From: GCA-2746365 sp963711255 | GTDB lineage: Bacteria > Pseudomonadota > Gammaproteobacteria > SZUA-229 | Assembly (NCBI GenBank): GCA_963711255.1 | Contig: CAVQDO010000035.1 | Coordinates: forward strand, 1 to 64,000 | Length of the DNA: 64,000 nucleotides | Direction of reading: 5' to 3' | Shown here: positions 27,963-36,218 of the stretch, one piece after another | Layout: each line of letters starts with the position of its first letter | How positions within the stretch are numbered: position 1 is the first letter of the stretch | Notes under the pieces: model-generated | Databases searched by the model: none | Seen by the model: the letters and a program-made list of their open reading frames with translations, nothing else | What the model was told of the DNA's origin: nothing | Position numbers and translations under genes: made by a program

Positions 27963-29471
27963 ATGAGTACGACGAAAAATCACTTACCTGAGACCGTCGC
28001 CGCAATTGATCTTGGATCTAACAGCTTCCACATGATTGTTGCCCGCCTTGAGGATACCGGCACATTATCCGTTATTGACCGATTACGCGAAAGTGTAAGG
28101 CTTGGCGGCGGCCTGGATGATGAAGGTATTATAGACCAGATCACACAGGATAGAGCCTTTGAATGCCTGGAAATGTTCGCCCAGAGAATAAGAGACCTGC
28201 CTAATTCAGCGGTACGCATAGCTGGCACAAATACTCTGCGAGTGGCCAAAAAATCAAAAAAATTTGTCGCCCGGGCAGAAGAAATCTTAAACCATCCCAT
28301 AGAGATTATAGCCGGCCGTGAAGAGGCCCGTCTTATTTATCTTGGCGTCGCCCATGGACTTGCTGCCAAAGAAGGTAAACGGCTTGTAGTCGACATTGGC
28401 GGCGGCAGCACCGAGTTCATTATCGGTAGCGGCATGCAACCCCATCTGCGCGAGAGTCTATATACCGGCTGCGTCAGCGCAAGCAAACGTTTCTTTAAAA
28501 ATGGTCACATTAGCAAAAAAGCCATGAAAGCGGCTGAAATAGATGCGGCTTTAATATTATTTCCACAGGCCGCTGATTTTCAGGCAGGCCAGTGGGAAGA
28601 AGCCATCGGCTGTTCAGGCACAATTAAAGCTATTGCTAATATCGTGCATGAAGAGGGCTGGAGCCTTAATTCCATTAGCTACAAGTCACTGCTAAAACTG
28701 CGTAGCACCATGATAGAAGCCGGCCATGTAGACAATTTAAAACTTGCCGGTTTGAGCGATAACCGCAGACCTGTTATTGCCGGCGGGCTGTCAGTATTAC
28801 TGGCTATTTTCAAAACACTGAATATCGAGACCATGGAAGTATCCGACCAAAGTATGCGCGAAGGCCTGTTATACGACCTGGTCGGCCGGATTAATCACAC
28901 GGATGTCCGTGATGCTGCTGTTGAAGCCGCCATGACAAGCTGGGGAGTCGACACAGCACAGGCACTACGCACCACCGCCACTGTTGAAAAACTGTTCGAC
29001 GCTACCTGCGAGCAATGGTCAATTGATGATGAACAAATTAAACCCCTGTTGCGGTGGTCTTCCATGCTGCATGAAATAGGCTTACAGGTATCACACTATA
29101 ATTACCATAAACACGGTGCCTACATATTACAAAACGCTGACCTGCCGGGTTTCTCTCGGCAGGAACAGGCTTTACTTGCCGCCATGGTGTTGTCTCATCG
29201 CAGCAAATTTAGAATTGACGCTTTTTCAGAACTGATGAAACCCTTTATCAAGGCAGGCAGGAAAATATGTGTTTTATTACGCCTGGCTGTACTTTTACAT
29301 CGTGGTCGCACCGATAGCATCGCACCAGATATTAAAATAACGGTTGATAGTAAAAATATAAATTTACAGTTTCCTGAAAACTGGCTTGATGAGCACAGCA
29401 TGACGCTTGCTGATTTAATCAAGGAAATTAATTACCTTGATAATGTTGGCTACAAGCTTAGTTTTGAATAA
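27963..29471 (+). CDS. ppx: Exopolyphosphatase / pppGpp phosphohydrolase (Ppx/GppA family)
   Basis: This 502-residue protein is a full-length Ppx/GppA enzyme. The N-terminal actin-like domains carry A-A-I-D-L-G-S-N-S-F-H-M and V-V-D-I-G-G-G-S-T-E-F, and a C-terminal HD-like helical domain includes H-E-I-G-L-Q-V-S-H-Y-N-Y-H-K-H. It hydrolyses terminal phosphates of polyphosphate and/or pppGpp. The length and HD domain do not separate Ppx from GppA, so the symbol is tentative. The downstream DUF2846 lipoprotein gene begins 10 bp after its stop. Confidence 0.88.
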   Translation: MSTTKNHLPETVAAIDLGSNSFHMIVARLEDTGTLSVIDRLRESVRLGGGLDDEGIIDQITQDRAFECLEMFAQRIRDLPNSAVRIAGTNTLRVAKKSKKFVARAEEILNHPIEIIAGREEARLIYLGVAHGLAAKEGKRLVVDIGGGSTEFIIGSGMQPHLRESLYTGCVSASKRFFKNGHISKKAMKAAEIDAALILFPQAADFQAGQWEEAIGCSGTIKAIANIVHEEGWSLNSISYKSLLKLRSTMIEAGHVDNLKLAGLSDNRRPVIAGGLSVLLAIFKTLNIETMEVSDQSMREGLLYDLVGRINHTDVRDAAVEAAMTSWGVDTAQALRTTATVEKLFDATCEQWSIDDEQIKPLLRWSSMLHEIGLQVSHYNYHKHGAYILQNADLPGFSRQEQALLAAMVLSHRSKFRIDAFSELMKPFIKAGRKICVLLRLAVLLHRGRTDSIAPDIKITVDSKNINLQFPENWLDEHSMTLADLIKEINYLDNVGYKLSFE

Positions 29472-29481
29472 TACAACAAGC

Positions 29482-30036
29482 ATGATGCCTACTCTTAAAA
29501 TCTGTTTGCTTGTTAGCCTGCCCTTACTGCATGCCTGCAATTACAGCAAACCAATGAACAGCTTTACACCCGTTAGCGCTTCTGCCGATAAGGCCTCGGT
29601 TTATATTTACCGTCCAACGGCTATGGCTAATATCATGTACTCACCTGATTTATATATCAACGATGAGTTCAGGCTTTCAATTAAGAATGGCAGCAATATT
29701 CATATTTTGCTAACGCCGGACAAATACCTGTTTGAAATTATTTCTGAACGAAATTATCAAGGTAAGACGAAACTCCCTCTCAATCTGGAAAAGGGGGAAA
29801 TTTACTATATCCGCGTCGACACTTCACTGAAAATCAATAGCACCACCAATGCTGAACCCTACCAGCGCAGCTTTAACTTAATGACAGTTGACGCCCCTCA
29901 AGCGGTAAAAGAAATAGCGGACTGCTGTATGAATACAAAGGAAAAACAGGCTGTAGCAACTGAATCACAACCCGCTGTGAATAATGTGGAACAGGGCTTT
30001 ACTGTTGATAAAACACAAAATCCATTTTCTCATTGA
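29482..30036 (+). CDS. DUF2846-like lipoprotein
   Basis: This protein is about 184 residues from the ATG at 29482, which follows the ppx stop directly. The signal sequence ends L-L-H-A-C, a plausible lipobox. The core has V-Y-I-Y-R-P, Y-I-N-D-E-F, L-T-P-D-K-Y-L-F-E-I and I-Y-Y-I-R-V-D, matching the DUF2846 pattern of small lipoproteins with a transthyretin-like beta-sandwich. The tail beyond residue 140 is polar. Function is unknown. It is probably co-transcribed with ppx. Confidence 0.75.
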   Translation: MMPTLKICLLVSLPLLHACNYSKPMNSFTPVSASADKASVYIYRPTAMANIMYSPDLYINDEFRLSIKNGSNIHILLTPDKYLFEIISERNYQGKTKLPLNLEKGEIYYIRVDTSLKINSTTNAEPYQRSFNLMTVDAPQAVKEIADCCMNTKEKQAVATESQPAVNNVEQGFTVDKTQNPFSH

Positions 30037-30070
30037 ATAGTCGACTTACAACTGAAATGCCTAAGTTATT

Positions 30071-30463
30071 ATGACCGCTTTATTGATCACCTGGCTTGCC
30101 ACTGCCATTGGACTTGGTATCGCGACTCTCATCCTGCCCGGAATAAAAGCCAGAAACGCCCTCGCATTTCTTCTGGCAGCCGCGGCACTCGGGCTAATTA
30201 ACGCATTCATTCGCCCGGCATTATGGTTTTTAACCGCGCCTTTATCAATAGTTACCTTTGGCCTGTTTGCACTGGTAATCAATGCTTTAATGATAATGCT
30301 TGCTGCCGCACTGGTACCCGGTTTTGAAGTCAAAGGCTTCGGCAGCGCATTCCTCGGCGCAATTGTTATGGCCATCATTGGCCTGCTCGGCTTTATCGCG
30401 TTGGCCTACTTTAGTGGCGCAGAGATTAGCTGGCAAAGCTATCAGAGCCAGACTTTCATTTAG
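30071..30463 (+). CDS. Phage-holin-4-superfamily (YvlD-like) membrane protein
   Basis: This 130-residue protein is almost entirely hydrophobic with four predicted helices (about 4-24, 30-50, 58-80 and 88-115). It shows the family features L-I-N-A-F-I-R-P at the end of helix 2 and L-x-I-V-T-F-G-L-F-x-L-V-I-N-A-L in helix 3. The pattern matches the YvlD/phage_holin_4_2 family. Most members are chromosomal inner-membrane proteins without phage context, and no phage genes are nearby, so holin function is not implied. Confidence 0.82.
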   Translation: MTALLITWLATAIGLGIATLILPGIKARNALAFLLAAAALGLINAFIRPALWFLTAPLSIVTFGLFALVINALMIMLAAALVPGFEVKGFGSAFLGAIVMAIIGLLGFIALAYFSGAEISWQSYQSQTFI

Positions 30464-30474
30464 ATGAATGGTAA

Positions 30475-30606
30475 TTAATCGTCGTGCCTGGCCGACTGGT
30501 TAATAAACATGCTGAATAAGTAAGCCATCATTACCAGCATAAACACCAGAACACCGATGGTTAACCAACCGGTTTAATCGTTAAACAGTTCACCATAAAC
30601 ACTCAT
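30475..30606 (-). pseudogene. DUF3149-like small membrane protein gene interrupted by an in-frame stop
   Basis: Reading the minus strand from an ATG at 30604-30606, with AGGAGA eight bases upstream, gives M-S-V-Y-G-E-L-F-N-D, then a TAA at 30574-30576. The same frame continues T-G-W-L-T-I-G-V-L-V-F-M-L-V-M-M-A-Y-L-F-S-M-F and ends with a TAA at 30475-30477. The joined 43 codons match the plan of DUF3149 proteins: a short amphipathic start with L-F, one membrane helix and a charged end. The single stop suggests a recent nonsense mutation or a base-call error. Confidence 0.6.
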
Positions 30607-30866
30607 CACTTATCTCCTGAAATTTGCCTCATTTTATTAATTACTCTTATTTGAGTACTGATTTAAATCAGGCAATCTTTAGAACTAATACAAATTAACC
30701 ACGCTGCAGTGGTATTAAAAAACAACCAGACCCGACAGGGTCATATTATCGTTATAATCAGGGACATTATTACTGTAACGTTAAATCGCAGATAGCACGA
30801 AGCCATACCTCCTCAGCCATATGATTTATTTTTAACAACCCATCATAGATGGAATGACGATTAACT

Positions 30867-31322
30867 ATGATCAAAAAAAACGAATTTTTAAAAATCATCA
30901 ATGCCACGCCATTAGTATCGATTGATTTGATTATTCAGGACCCGCTAAAAAGAATTCTTTTAGGCAAACGCAGCAATCGTCCTGCGCAAAATTACTGGTT
31001 CGTCCCCGGTGGAAGAATAAACAAAAATGAAACCATAGCGGATGCTTTCAAAAGGATCTCGCTGGCAGAAATCGGGCATTCAATACCCTTTTATGATGCA
31101 CAGCTACTTGGCGCATACGACCATATATATGATGATAATGCTTTTTCTAAAAAGGGCATAAATACTCATTATGTTGTTCTGGCATATTTAATAAGTCTTA
31201 AAGATAAACTGGAGGTTATCCCTGATAATCAACATTCAGAAATAAAATGGTGGTCAAAGAATAATCTTATCGATGCTGCCGATGTTCATCAAAATACCAA
31301 GGCCTATTTTACCCGTACGTAA
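30867..31322 (+). CDS. Nudix hydrolase, GDP-mannose mannosyl hydrolase-like
   Basis: This 151-residue cytoplasmic enzyme resembles Gmm/NudD. It has the N-terminal T-P-L-V-S-I-D-L-I and G-K-R-S-N-R-P-A-Q-N-Y-W-F-V-P-G-G-R segments and a Nudix box G-G-R-I-N-K-N-E-T running to L-A-E-I-G, in which the usual R-E-x-x-E-E ending is altered, as in GDP-mannose hydrolases. These enzymes hydrolyse GDP-mannose to GDP and mannose by attack at the sugar carbon. In E. coli gmm sits among colanic-acid genes. Here it stands alone, with no sugar-nucleotide genes near. Confidence 0.83.
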   Translation: MIKKNEFLKIINATPLVSIDLIIQDPLKRILLGKRSNRPAQNYWFVPGGRINKNETIADAFKRISLAEIGHSIPFYDAQLLGAYDHIYDDNAFSKKGINTHYVVLAYLISLKDKLEVIPDNQHSEIKWWSKNNLIDAADVHQNTKAYFTRT

Positions 31323-31357
31323 AAAAACCCGGCCTGCAAATGCAGCACCGGGTTTTT
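31323..31357. terminator. Bidirectional rho-independent terminator
   Basis: A hairpin with CCCGG (31328-31332) and CTGCA pairing with TGCAG and CCGGG (31341-31352) is flanked by an A-run on the left and a T-run on the right. It can therefore terminate both the Nudix gene on the plus strand and the convergent cold-shock gene on the minus strand. Confidence 0.85.
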
Positions 31358-31409
31358 ATCGCTCACCTGAATACTGAATATTCGGGCAAACTAAAACTAT
31401 TGCTTAGCT

Positions 31410-31613
31410 CTATAGAAATGTAACGTTAGATGCCTGCGGACCTTTTTGACCCTGCTCAACATCAAACTGTACTTCCTGTCCTTCCGCTAAGGTTTTATAT
31501 CCATCACCAGTAATAGCTTGAAAGTGAACGAATACATCGTTGCCATCTTCACGTTCAATAAAACCAAAACCTTTTTTCTCATCAAACCATTTAACTCGGC
31601 CAGTAGTAGGCAT
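31410..31613 (-). CDS. Cold-shock-domain protein (CspA family)
   Basis: This 67-residue OB-fold RNA/DNA-binding protein contains the RNP1 motif K-G-F-G-F-I and RNP2 V-F-V-H-F. Open frame continues upstream, but the ATG at 31613, preceded by GGAG, gives the family-typical start M-P-T-T-G-R-V-K-W-F. CspA proteins melt RNA secondary structure and affect translation and stress adaptation. The 200-bp upstream region is long enough for a leader of the cold-shock type, but I cannot show a thermosensor from sequence alone. Confidence 0.93.
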   Translation of the reverse strand: MPTTGRVKWFDEKKGFGFIEREDGNDVFVHFQAITGDGYKTLAEGQEVQFDVEQGQKGPQASNVTFL

Positions 31614-31848
31614 AAGTAATCTCCAAAATATATATAAAAATACCAATGATGGTGACTAACCATTATTGGGTTGTACTGAAAGCTGCAGGATTTACTTACG
31701 AACAGACAAGATGAAATACTAGATAAACATCAATATTGCACAAACATAAATAGCTGCTGTAACCTTACCAGCGATTAAATTATAACGTATATTAATAAAA
31801 AGTACATTATTAAGTCTTTTAATCAGGCCACTCGAACTTAACAATAAA

Positions 31849-32331
31849 GTGATAAATATACTCAATTTACGTGACTATCCCGAACACCTGCCCAGCCTTG
31901 CCCGCTGGCACGAAAGCGAGTGGGCTTACTTGAACCCGGGAAGCAATATAAATAAACGTATTACTAAAATGCAGCTATTTCTCAATGAAGATTTCATTCC
32001 CAGCACTTATATTGCACTTGACGATGAGTTACTGGGTTCTGCCGCACTGGTGGAAAATGATATGGAAACAAACCCCCAACTTTCTCCCTGGCTTGCCAGT
32101 GTGTTCGTCACAGAGCAGCATCGATGCAGAGGAGTCGGTACACAATTGATCCGACATGTTATGCAACAGGCGCGGCAGGCAGGAATAAACTCGCTCTATC
32201 TTTTCACCCCGGATAAAGCTGATTTTTACCAGAAACTTGGCTGGAAAATTTTAAAGACTGAGCTATATCATGGCCAGGAAGTTACTATAATGGAAGCACG
32301 GTTAAATAATATTAATGGGCAGGTGGTATGA
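31849..32331 (+). CDS. GNAT-family N-acetyltransferase
   Basis: This 160-residue protein begins at GTG. The acetyl-CoA-binding signature R-C-R-G-V-G-T-Q-L-I-R follows the beta strand L-A-S-V-F-V, and the C-terminal part has Y-L-F-T-P-D-K-A-D-F-Y-Q-K-L-G-W. These features define a compact GNAT domain. The acceptor substrate is unknown. It overlaps the next gene by 4 bp (ATGA), indicating a two-gene operon. Confidence 0.85.
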   Translation: MINILNLRDYPEHLPSLARWHESEWAYLNPGSNINKRITKMQLFLNEDFIPSTYIALDDELLGSAALVENDMETNPQLSPWLASVFVTEQHRCRGVGTQLIRHVMQQARQAGINSLYLFTPDKADFYQKLGWKILKTELYHGQEVTIMEARLNNINGQVV

Positions 32332-32669
32332 AACTGACACAATCACTACGGGCATGGAACACAGGTGATTTTATCGACATTCTAAAACTGGAGATATCTG
32401 CACTCGATGCAGAACTATTGCCCTTGCAGGAGGGACTTAGCCAAAGCAGTCATGCTAATGCAGACAACTTATCGGCTTCCATACTTAAAATTGATGAATC
32501 CGATGACAGCATCATTGTGAAAGCGGGACTATTTTACACCGGCATTATCGCTGGCTGTAATTGCGCCGACGATCCTACACCTGTAGATGAAAACAATGAA
32601 TATTGCGAGGTTGTATTTAAAATTAATAAAACCAGTGCCGAAACCACGGTAAACATTGTCGACCGTTAA
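32328..32669 (+). CDS. Uncharacterised cysteine-containing small protein
   Basis: I do not recognise a named family. The 113-residue product has no signal peptide or membrane segment. Its second half contains G-C-N-C-A-D-D-P-T-P and E-Y-C-E-V, a cluster of three cysteines and acidic residues that could bind metal or form a redox pair. It is translationally coupled to the GNAT gene, so the two may act on the same target or simply be co-expressed. Coding status is supported by the ATGA overlap and ordinary composition. Confidence 0.7.
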   Translation: MKLTQSLRAWNTGDFIDILKLEISALDAELLPLQEGLSQSSHANADNLSASILKIDESDDSIIVKAGLFYTGIIAGCNCADDPTPVDENNEYCEVVFKINKTSAETTVNIVDR

Positions 32670-32692
32670 AGACACACCCTTTTCCTGGCATC

Positions 32693-33229
32693 TTATTCTT
32701 CTATTAGCTGGTTAATAATTTTTACAACTTCAGGGTGATTAAAATCACGTCCACCTACCGCTCGGTATCGAATGTTACCCTGTTTATCAATCAGGTAAGT
32801 TGTTGGCAAACCACGTACTGCGTAAGAGTGTGAGACTTTACTGGTACTATCAAATAAAATTTCGAAGGTAGGGTCAATTTCCAGTTGACCGGTAAAAGCA
32901 AAAACCTGGTCAGCATCCTCCATTTGATTGACCGCAATCACACTAAAATCATCCTTACCTATCGCTTGCTGCAAGCGCTCCATGGAAGGCATTTCACGAA
33001 TACAGGGCGGACACCAGGTAGCCCAGAAATTTAGCAATACAACCTTCCCCTTATAGTCGGAAAGTTTCTTCTTCTCTTCATCCATGTCCGGCAGTTCGAA
33101 AGCATTGGCCGCCACTTTTTTCAAAACCGGAGTTAAGTTATAGCTTAGTTCTGGCTGCTGCCTATCTGCCTGCACGGCAAAAGAAGCCGCCAGTAACAAT
33201 ATTAAATAAAACCTTTTTATATTTATCAT
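32693..33229 (-). CDS. TlpA-like periplasmic thioredoxin-fold protein
   Basis: This 178-residue protein has a signal peptide (1-21) and a thioredoxin-like domain with active site W-A-T-W-C-P-P-C, N-F-W upstream of it and the cis-proline loop R-G-L-P-T-T-Y. This is the TlpA/ResA/DsbE-type layout, which reduces disulfides in the periplasm, often for cytochrome c or copper-site maturation. It is followed upstream on the same strand, after a 22-bp gap, by an uncharacterised secreted protein that may be a partner. No cytochrome-maturation genes are nearby. Confidence 0.88.
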   Translation of the reverse strand: MINIKRFYLILLLAASFAVQADRQQPELSYNLTPVLKKVAANAFELPDMDEEKKKLSDYKGKVVLLNFWATWCPPCIREMPSMERLQQAIGKDDFSVIAVNQMEDADQVFAFTGQLEIDPTFEILFDSTSKVSHSYAVRGLPTTYLIDKQGNIRYRAVGGRDFNHPEVVKIINQLIEE

Positions 33230-33251
33230 CGCTCTAATTATTCTGCTTTTG

Positions 33252-33869
33252 TCATTTCAGGTTATTGCTGATAAGTGATTCAGGCGCACATTTCAAATTC
33301 TTTAGCACACCGGTATGATCTACACCATCAAGTTGCCACTTATAAATTAAGTCAAATTCACTTTCTCTAGCTAACTTTATCGTAGTAAATCCCTGCTGCC
33401 AGTCACCGACCGCAAATTCGCCCACATCCGGCAATAATGTCCAGGAAAACATAATACCGGCTTTTCTCCATTCTTCCAGCCATTGCGTTTTTGTTTTAAC
33501 AGGCATTTCTTCAAGGTAATTACCTTTGTTATCTTTGGTACGATAACGCCAGTCTTTTACCTGGTAAGTTAAAAGCTGTGACGATGTATTTTTTAAAACA
33601 GTGCCAAATATACAATAAGATGCCACGCGCTCAAGCTCATCATCAGGAAATTTGTGTTTACCATACACTGCTCTAACAAAATCCGGCAACAATTGAATTA
33701 GTTCAATCTTGAAACCGACATCTTCTGAGGTCCAGATCAACATGCCACTATCTTCGTTTTTATGAACACTGACATCAGCGGCCGATACTGCTGAACAGAG
33801 TACCGTTAATACTAATGTAAAAACTATATTAACAGGTAGATTTAAGCCATTGATGTTAGTCATCTTCAT
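33252..33869 (-). CDS. Uncharacterised secreted protein
   Basis: I do not recognise this family. The product is about 205 residues with a signal peptide (cleavage after S-A-V-S-A-A) and a mixed alpha/beta region with many Trp and Lys residues. Two cysteines, in S-Y-C-I-F and L-K-C-A-P, could form a disulfide. The frame is open to a TTG at 33881; the ATG at 33869 is preferred, with another ATG at 33863. It lies 22 bp upstream of the TlpA-like gene on the same strand, so the thioredoxin could act on its disulfide. That link is only positional. Confidence 0.65.
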   Translation of the reverse strand: MKMTNINGLNLPVNIVFTLVLTVLCSAVSAADVSVHKNEDSGMLIWTSEDVGFKIELIQLLPDFVRAVYGKHKFPDDELERVASYCIFGTVLKNTSSQLLTYQVKDWRYRTKDNKGNYLEEMPVKTKTQWLEEWRKAGIMFSWTLLPDVGEFAVGDWQQGFTTIKLARESEFDLIYKWQLDGVDHTGVLKNLKCAPESLISNNLK

Positions 33870-34007
33870 TATGTACGCCAATTGTTGCCTATAAACTGCT
33901 GACCATAGTAGTGCGAATCAATTCTCTGCACAAGTAATTACAGGCTGTTATATAAATGACAATAATGTATATTACTGTTTAGTATTCTATTTTGAGGCGG
34001 TTTCCTG

Positions 34008-34337
34008 ATGCCACTGTCAACACCATTAATCCGTACTTTTCCAACGGTTAAACTAGTGATCGCCTGCTGCATGTTAGCAGTGCCTTTCAACGCTTTTGCC
34101 TTTTTTACAGAACTGCCATTTTGTCCGAGTGGCGGCCCCCCCGGATGGATGAACTATTTCGACCACAAACGTGATCAGAACATATGGCGACAGAGAAATT
34201 ATCGGCCTCATCATTATCCTGCATCATTTTACCAGGGTAACTACGGGCCTTATTCGGGAAATTATCCGACGGCGCTGCAGAACTCATACGCAAACCCATG
34301 GCAAAGCCTGACGCCGGCATATATACCAGCAAAATAA
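34008..34337 (+). CDS. Small secreted Tyr/Pro/Asn-rich protein
   Basis: This 109-residue protein has a signal peptide ending near F-N-A-F-A-F. The mature part is low-complexity and aromatic: C-P-S-G-G-P-P-G-W-M-N-Y-F, R-N-Y-R-P-H-H-Y-P, Y-Q-G-N-Y-G-P-Y-S-G-N-Y-P. Such Gly/Tyr/Pro-rich secreted proteins include sulfur-globule envelope proteins of purple sulfur bacteria, and given the DsrC-like genes that comparison is worth making, but I see no decisive motif. The GAGGCGG ribosome site is good, and the gene is monocistronic. Confidence 0.65.
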   Translation: MPLSTPLIRTFPTVKLVIACCMLAVPFNAFAFFTELPFCPSGGPPGWMNYFDHKRDQNIWRQRNYRPHHYPASFYQGNYGPYSGNYPTALQNSYANPWQSLTPAYIPAK

Positions 34338-34363
34338 TGCCGCTGCAGACTTAATAATTACTA

Positions 34364-35818
34364 TTAACTTTTCACCTTAATAATTTTCAGCACTGGCTCA
34401 TTCAAATCGTCATCATCATTAAAGCCTGAAACCAGTAATACGCGATTACCAGTGCGCGTTAATTTATATTGCCGACCAATATCCTGGACCAGGGCATTCC
34501 AGTCGCGCTGCTTTTGTTTTGTCACTAAATAAAAGGGTATCACGCCCCAGTGTAAAGACAGTTTTTGACAGGTAGCGATATTCGCGGAAGCACCGAGTAA
34601 CGGCGATGATGGACGATTTGCCGATAACACGGCTGCCGTGTGGCCGCTTCGAGTTGGCACAATGATTCCCTGTAATTTAAGTTCTTGCGCTAATGTTCCT
34701 GCAGCATTTGCAATGGCCTTTCTCGATGATGGCTGTTCAGTGTCTAAACCCGGGTCATCACCAAAAGATCCTACACACCATTGATAACGCTCAATCTCAC
34801 GTAACACTTTATCCATCATTTTCACCGCTTTAATCGGGTATTTACCCGCTGCGGTTTCTGCGGATAACATCACTGCATCGGCGCTCGACATTGCGGCGCT
34901 GGCTACATCCCCCACTTCTGCTCTTGTTGGCCGTGCATTACTTATCATAGATTCCATCATTTGCGTTGCAACGATCACAGGGCGATTACCCGCACGGGCT
35001 TTATTGATAATTTCTTTCTGTATCAACGGCACTTCTTCCGCTGGCAATTCTATGCCCAGGTCGCCTCGTGCAATCATAATGCCGTAAGCCGAATCGATGA
35101 TTTGCTGAATATTCTGCACTGCTTCGGGCTTTTCTATTTTTGCAATGACAGGGATAGGCCTGCCATTCTGTTGCATATATCGCTGCAACCTATCAATATC
35201 TTTTGCTGATCGGACAAAACTTAACGCTACAAAATCGGCCCCTAACTCCATCGCCAGCAGAACGTCATCTTTATCTTTATCAGTGAAACTGGAAACCGAA
35301 ACGGTGGAGTCCGGCAGGTTTAGACCTTTATTATCTTTTAGCTCACCACCATAAATCACCTTACAGTGCACCTTCCTTCCCGCAATGCTTTCAACGCGGC
35401 ACTCCAGGTTTCCATCGTCCAGCAAAATACGCTCACCTTTTTTAACATCCTTATACAGTTGCCGGTACTGTGAAATAATCAGGCCATCTTCACCCATACC
35501 TTTATTGCAGCTGATTATTAGCCTGGCATTCTTTTTTAGCTGAATACAGCCATTGGTAAACCTGCCGACGCGAATTTTGGGGCCGCACAAATCCATTAAT
35601 ATAGCGGTATGGGAGTCCTCTTGCCTGGCGCAGTTACGTATCCTGTTAAATATTTTACGGTGATAACTATGATCACCGTGTGACATATTTAAACGAAATA
35701 CGTTTACCCCGGACTTTATTAACTCTTTTAAGTTTTTAACTGAATCGGATGCCGGCCCCACGGTGGCAATAATTTTTGTACGCCGCCACTCTAAAGAAAT
35801 TTTCTTATTATTTTTCAC
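34364..35818 (-). CDS. pyk: Pyruvate kinase
   Basis: This 484-residue enzyme converts PEP and ADP to pyruvate and ATP. Motifs are T-K-I-I-A-T-V-G-P-A-S, F-R-L-N-M-S-H-G, the active-site I-A-K-I-E-K-P-E-A signature, M-I-A-R-G-D-L-G-I-E and V-A-T-Q-M-M-E-S-M. The C-terminal domain (about 360-484) is present but diverged, with T-R-S-G-H-T-A. Only two genuine surroundings matter: it is monocistronic and about 3 kb from the probable PPi-type PEP carboxykinase, so two enzymes of the PEP node lie close together. Isozyme type (PykA or PykF) is not assigned. Confidence 0.93.
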   Translation of the reverse strand: MKNNKKISLEWRRTKIIATVGPASDSVKNLKELIKSGVNVFRLNMSHGDHSYHRKIFNRIRNCARQEDSHTAILMDLCGPKIRVGRFTNGCIQLKKNARLIISCNKGMGEDGLIISQYRQLYKDVKKGERILLDDGNLECRVESIAGRKVHCKVIYGGELKDNKGLNLPDSTVSVSSFTDKDKDDVLLAMELGADFVALSFVRSAKDIDRLQRYMQQNGRPIPVIAKIEKPEAVQNIQQIIDSAYGIMIARGDLGIELPAEEVPLIQKEIINKARAGNRPVIVATQMMESMISNARPTRAEVGDVASAAMSSADAVMLSAETAAGKYPIKAVKMMDKVLREIERYQWCVGSFGDDPGLDTEQPSSRKAIANAAGTLAQELKLQGIIVPTRSGHTAAVLSANRPSSPLLGASANIATCQKLSLHWGVIPFYLVTKQKQRDWNALVQDIGRQYKLTRTGNRVLLVSGFNDDDDLNEPVLKIIKVKS

Positions 35819-36154
35819 GTTTCTTCCTGCGATAATCCAGCCATAGATACTACCGCTAAATGACCGCTTATTGCCAGAACCTTAGCAAAGGGTCAGTGTT
35901 TTTTATAATGAAAATAGTTATAAAATAACTTGACACGTTTCTATAGAAAACAGGTTTTTCCAGCTCACATTACCTTAAACCAGAAATACGCCTCTAATGT
36001 TTCTTCTGAATATAGAAAATTATTAACTATTTATCGTTACAACCATTATAAATATCTTTAATAAATACATCTATTTATCAATAGGTTATGCGTCAAACTG
36101 ACATTTTATAACAATATACCGGCATATTTGCAGCATTCCTTTGTAAACACTACC
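35819..36154. other. Intergenic region between pyk and the 36.2-kb operon
   Basis: This AT-rich divergent spacer carries no open frame of interest. It contains a TTGACA at 35930-35935 without a convincing -10 partner. The pyk promoter should lie at the left end on the minus strand, but I could not define it. I see no tRNA, small-RNA gene or repeat. Confidence 0.4.
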
Positions 36155-36183
36155 TTGACATTTATATTCACTGGCGCCTTAAT
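36155..36183 (+). promoter_or_regulatory. Sigma-70-type promoter for the 36.2-37.9 kb gene group
   Basis: TTGACA at 36155-36160 and CTTAAT at 36178-36183 are separated by 17 bp. This places transcription start about 30 bp before the GTG at 36219, which also has GGGAGG at 36205-36210. The -35 is perfect and the -10 matches moderately. Confidence 0.5.
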
Positions 36184-36218
36184 AGCACTTATGAGAACCC
36201 TTACGGGAGGGCATTACT

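Noticed and set aside
30071..30463. Prophage remnant suggested by a holin-family protein
   Set aside because: The protein is of the chromosomal YvlD-like type, and no other phage gene is present.
35930..35935. TTGACA as a promoter in the pyk upstream region
   Set aside because: No acceptable -10 element follows at 16-18 bp, and no plus-strand gene is near.
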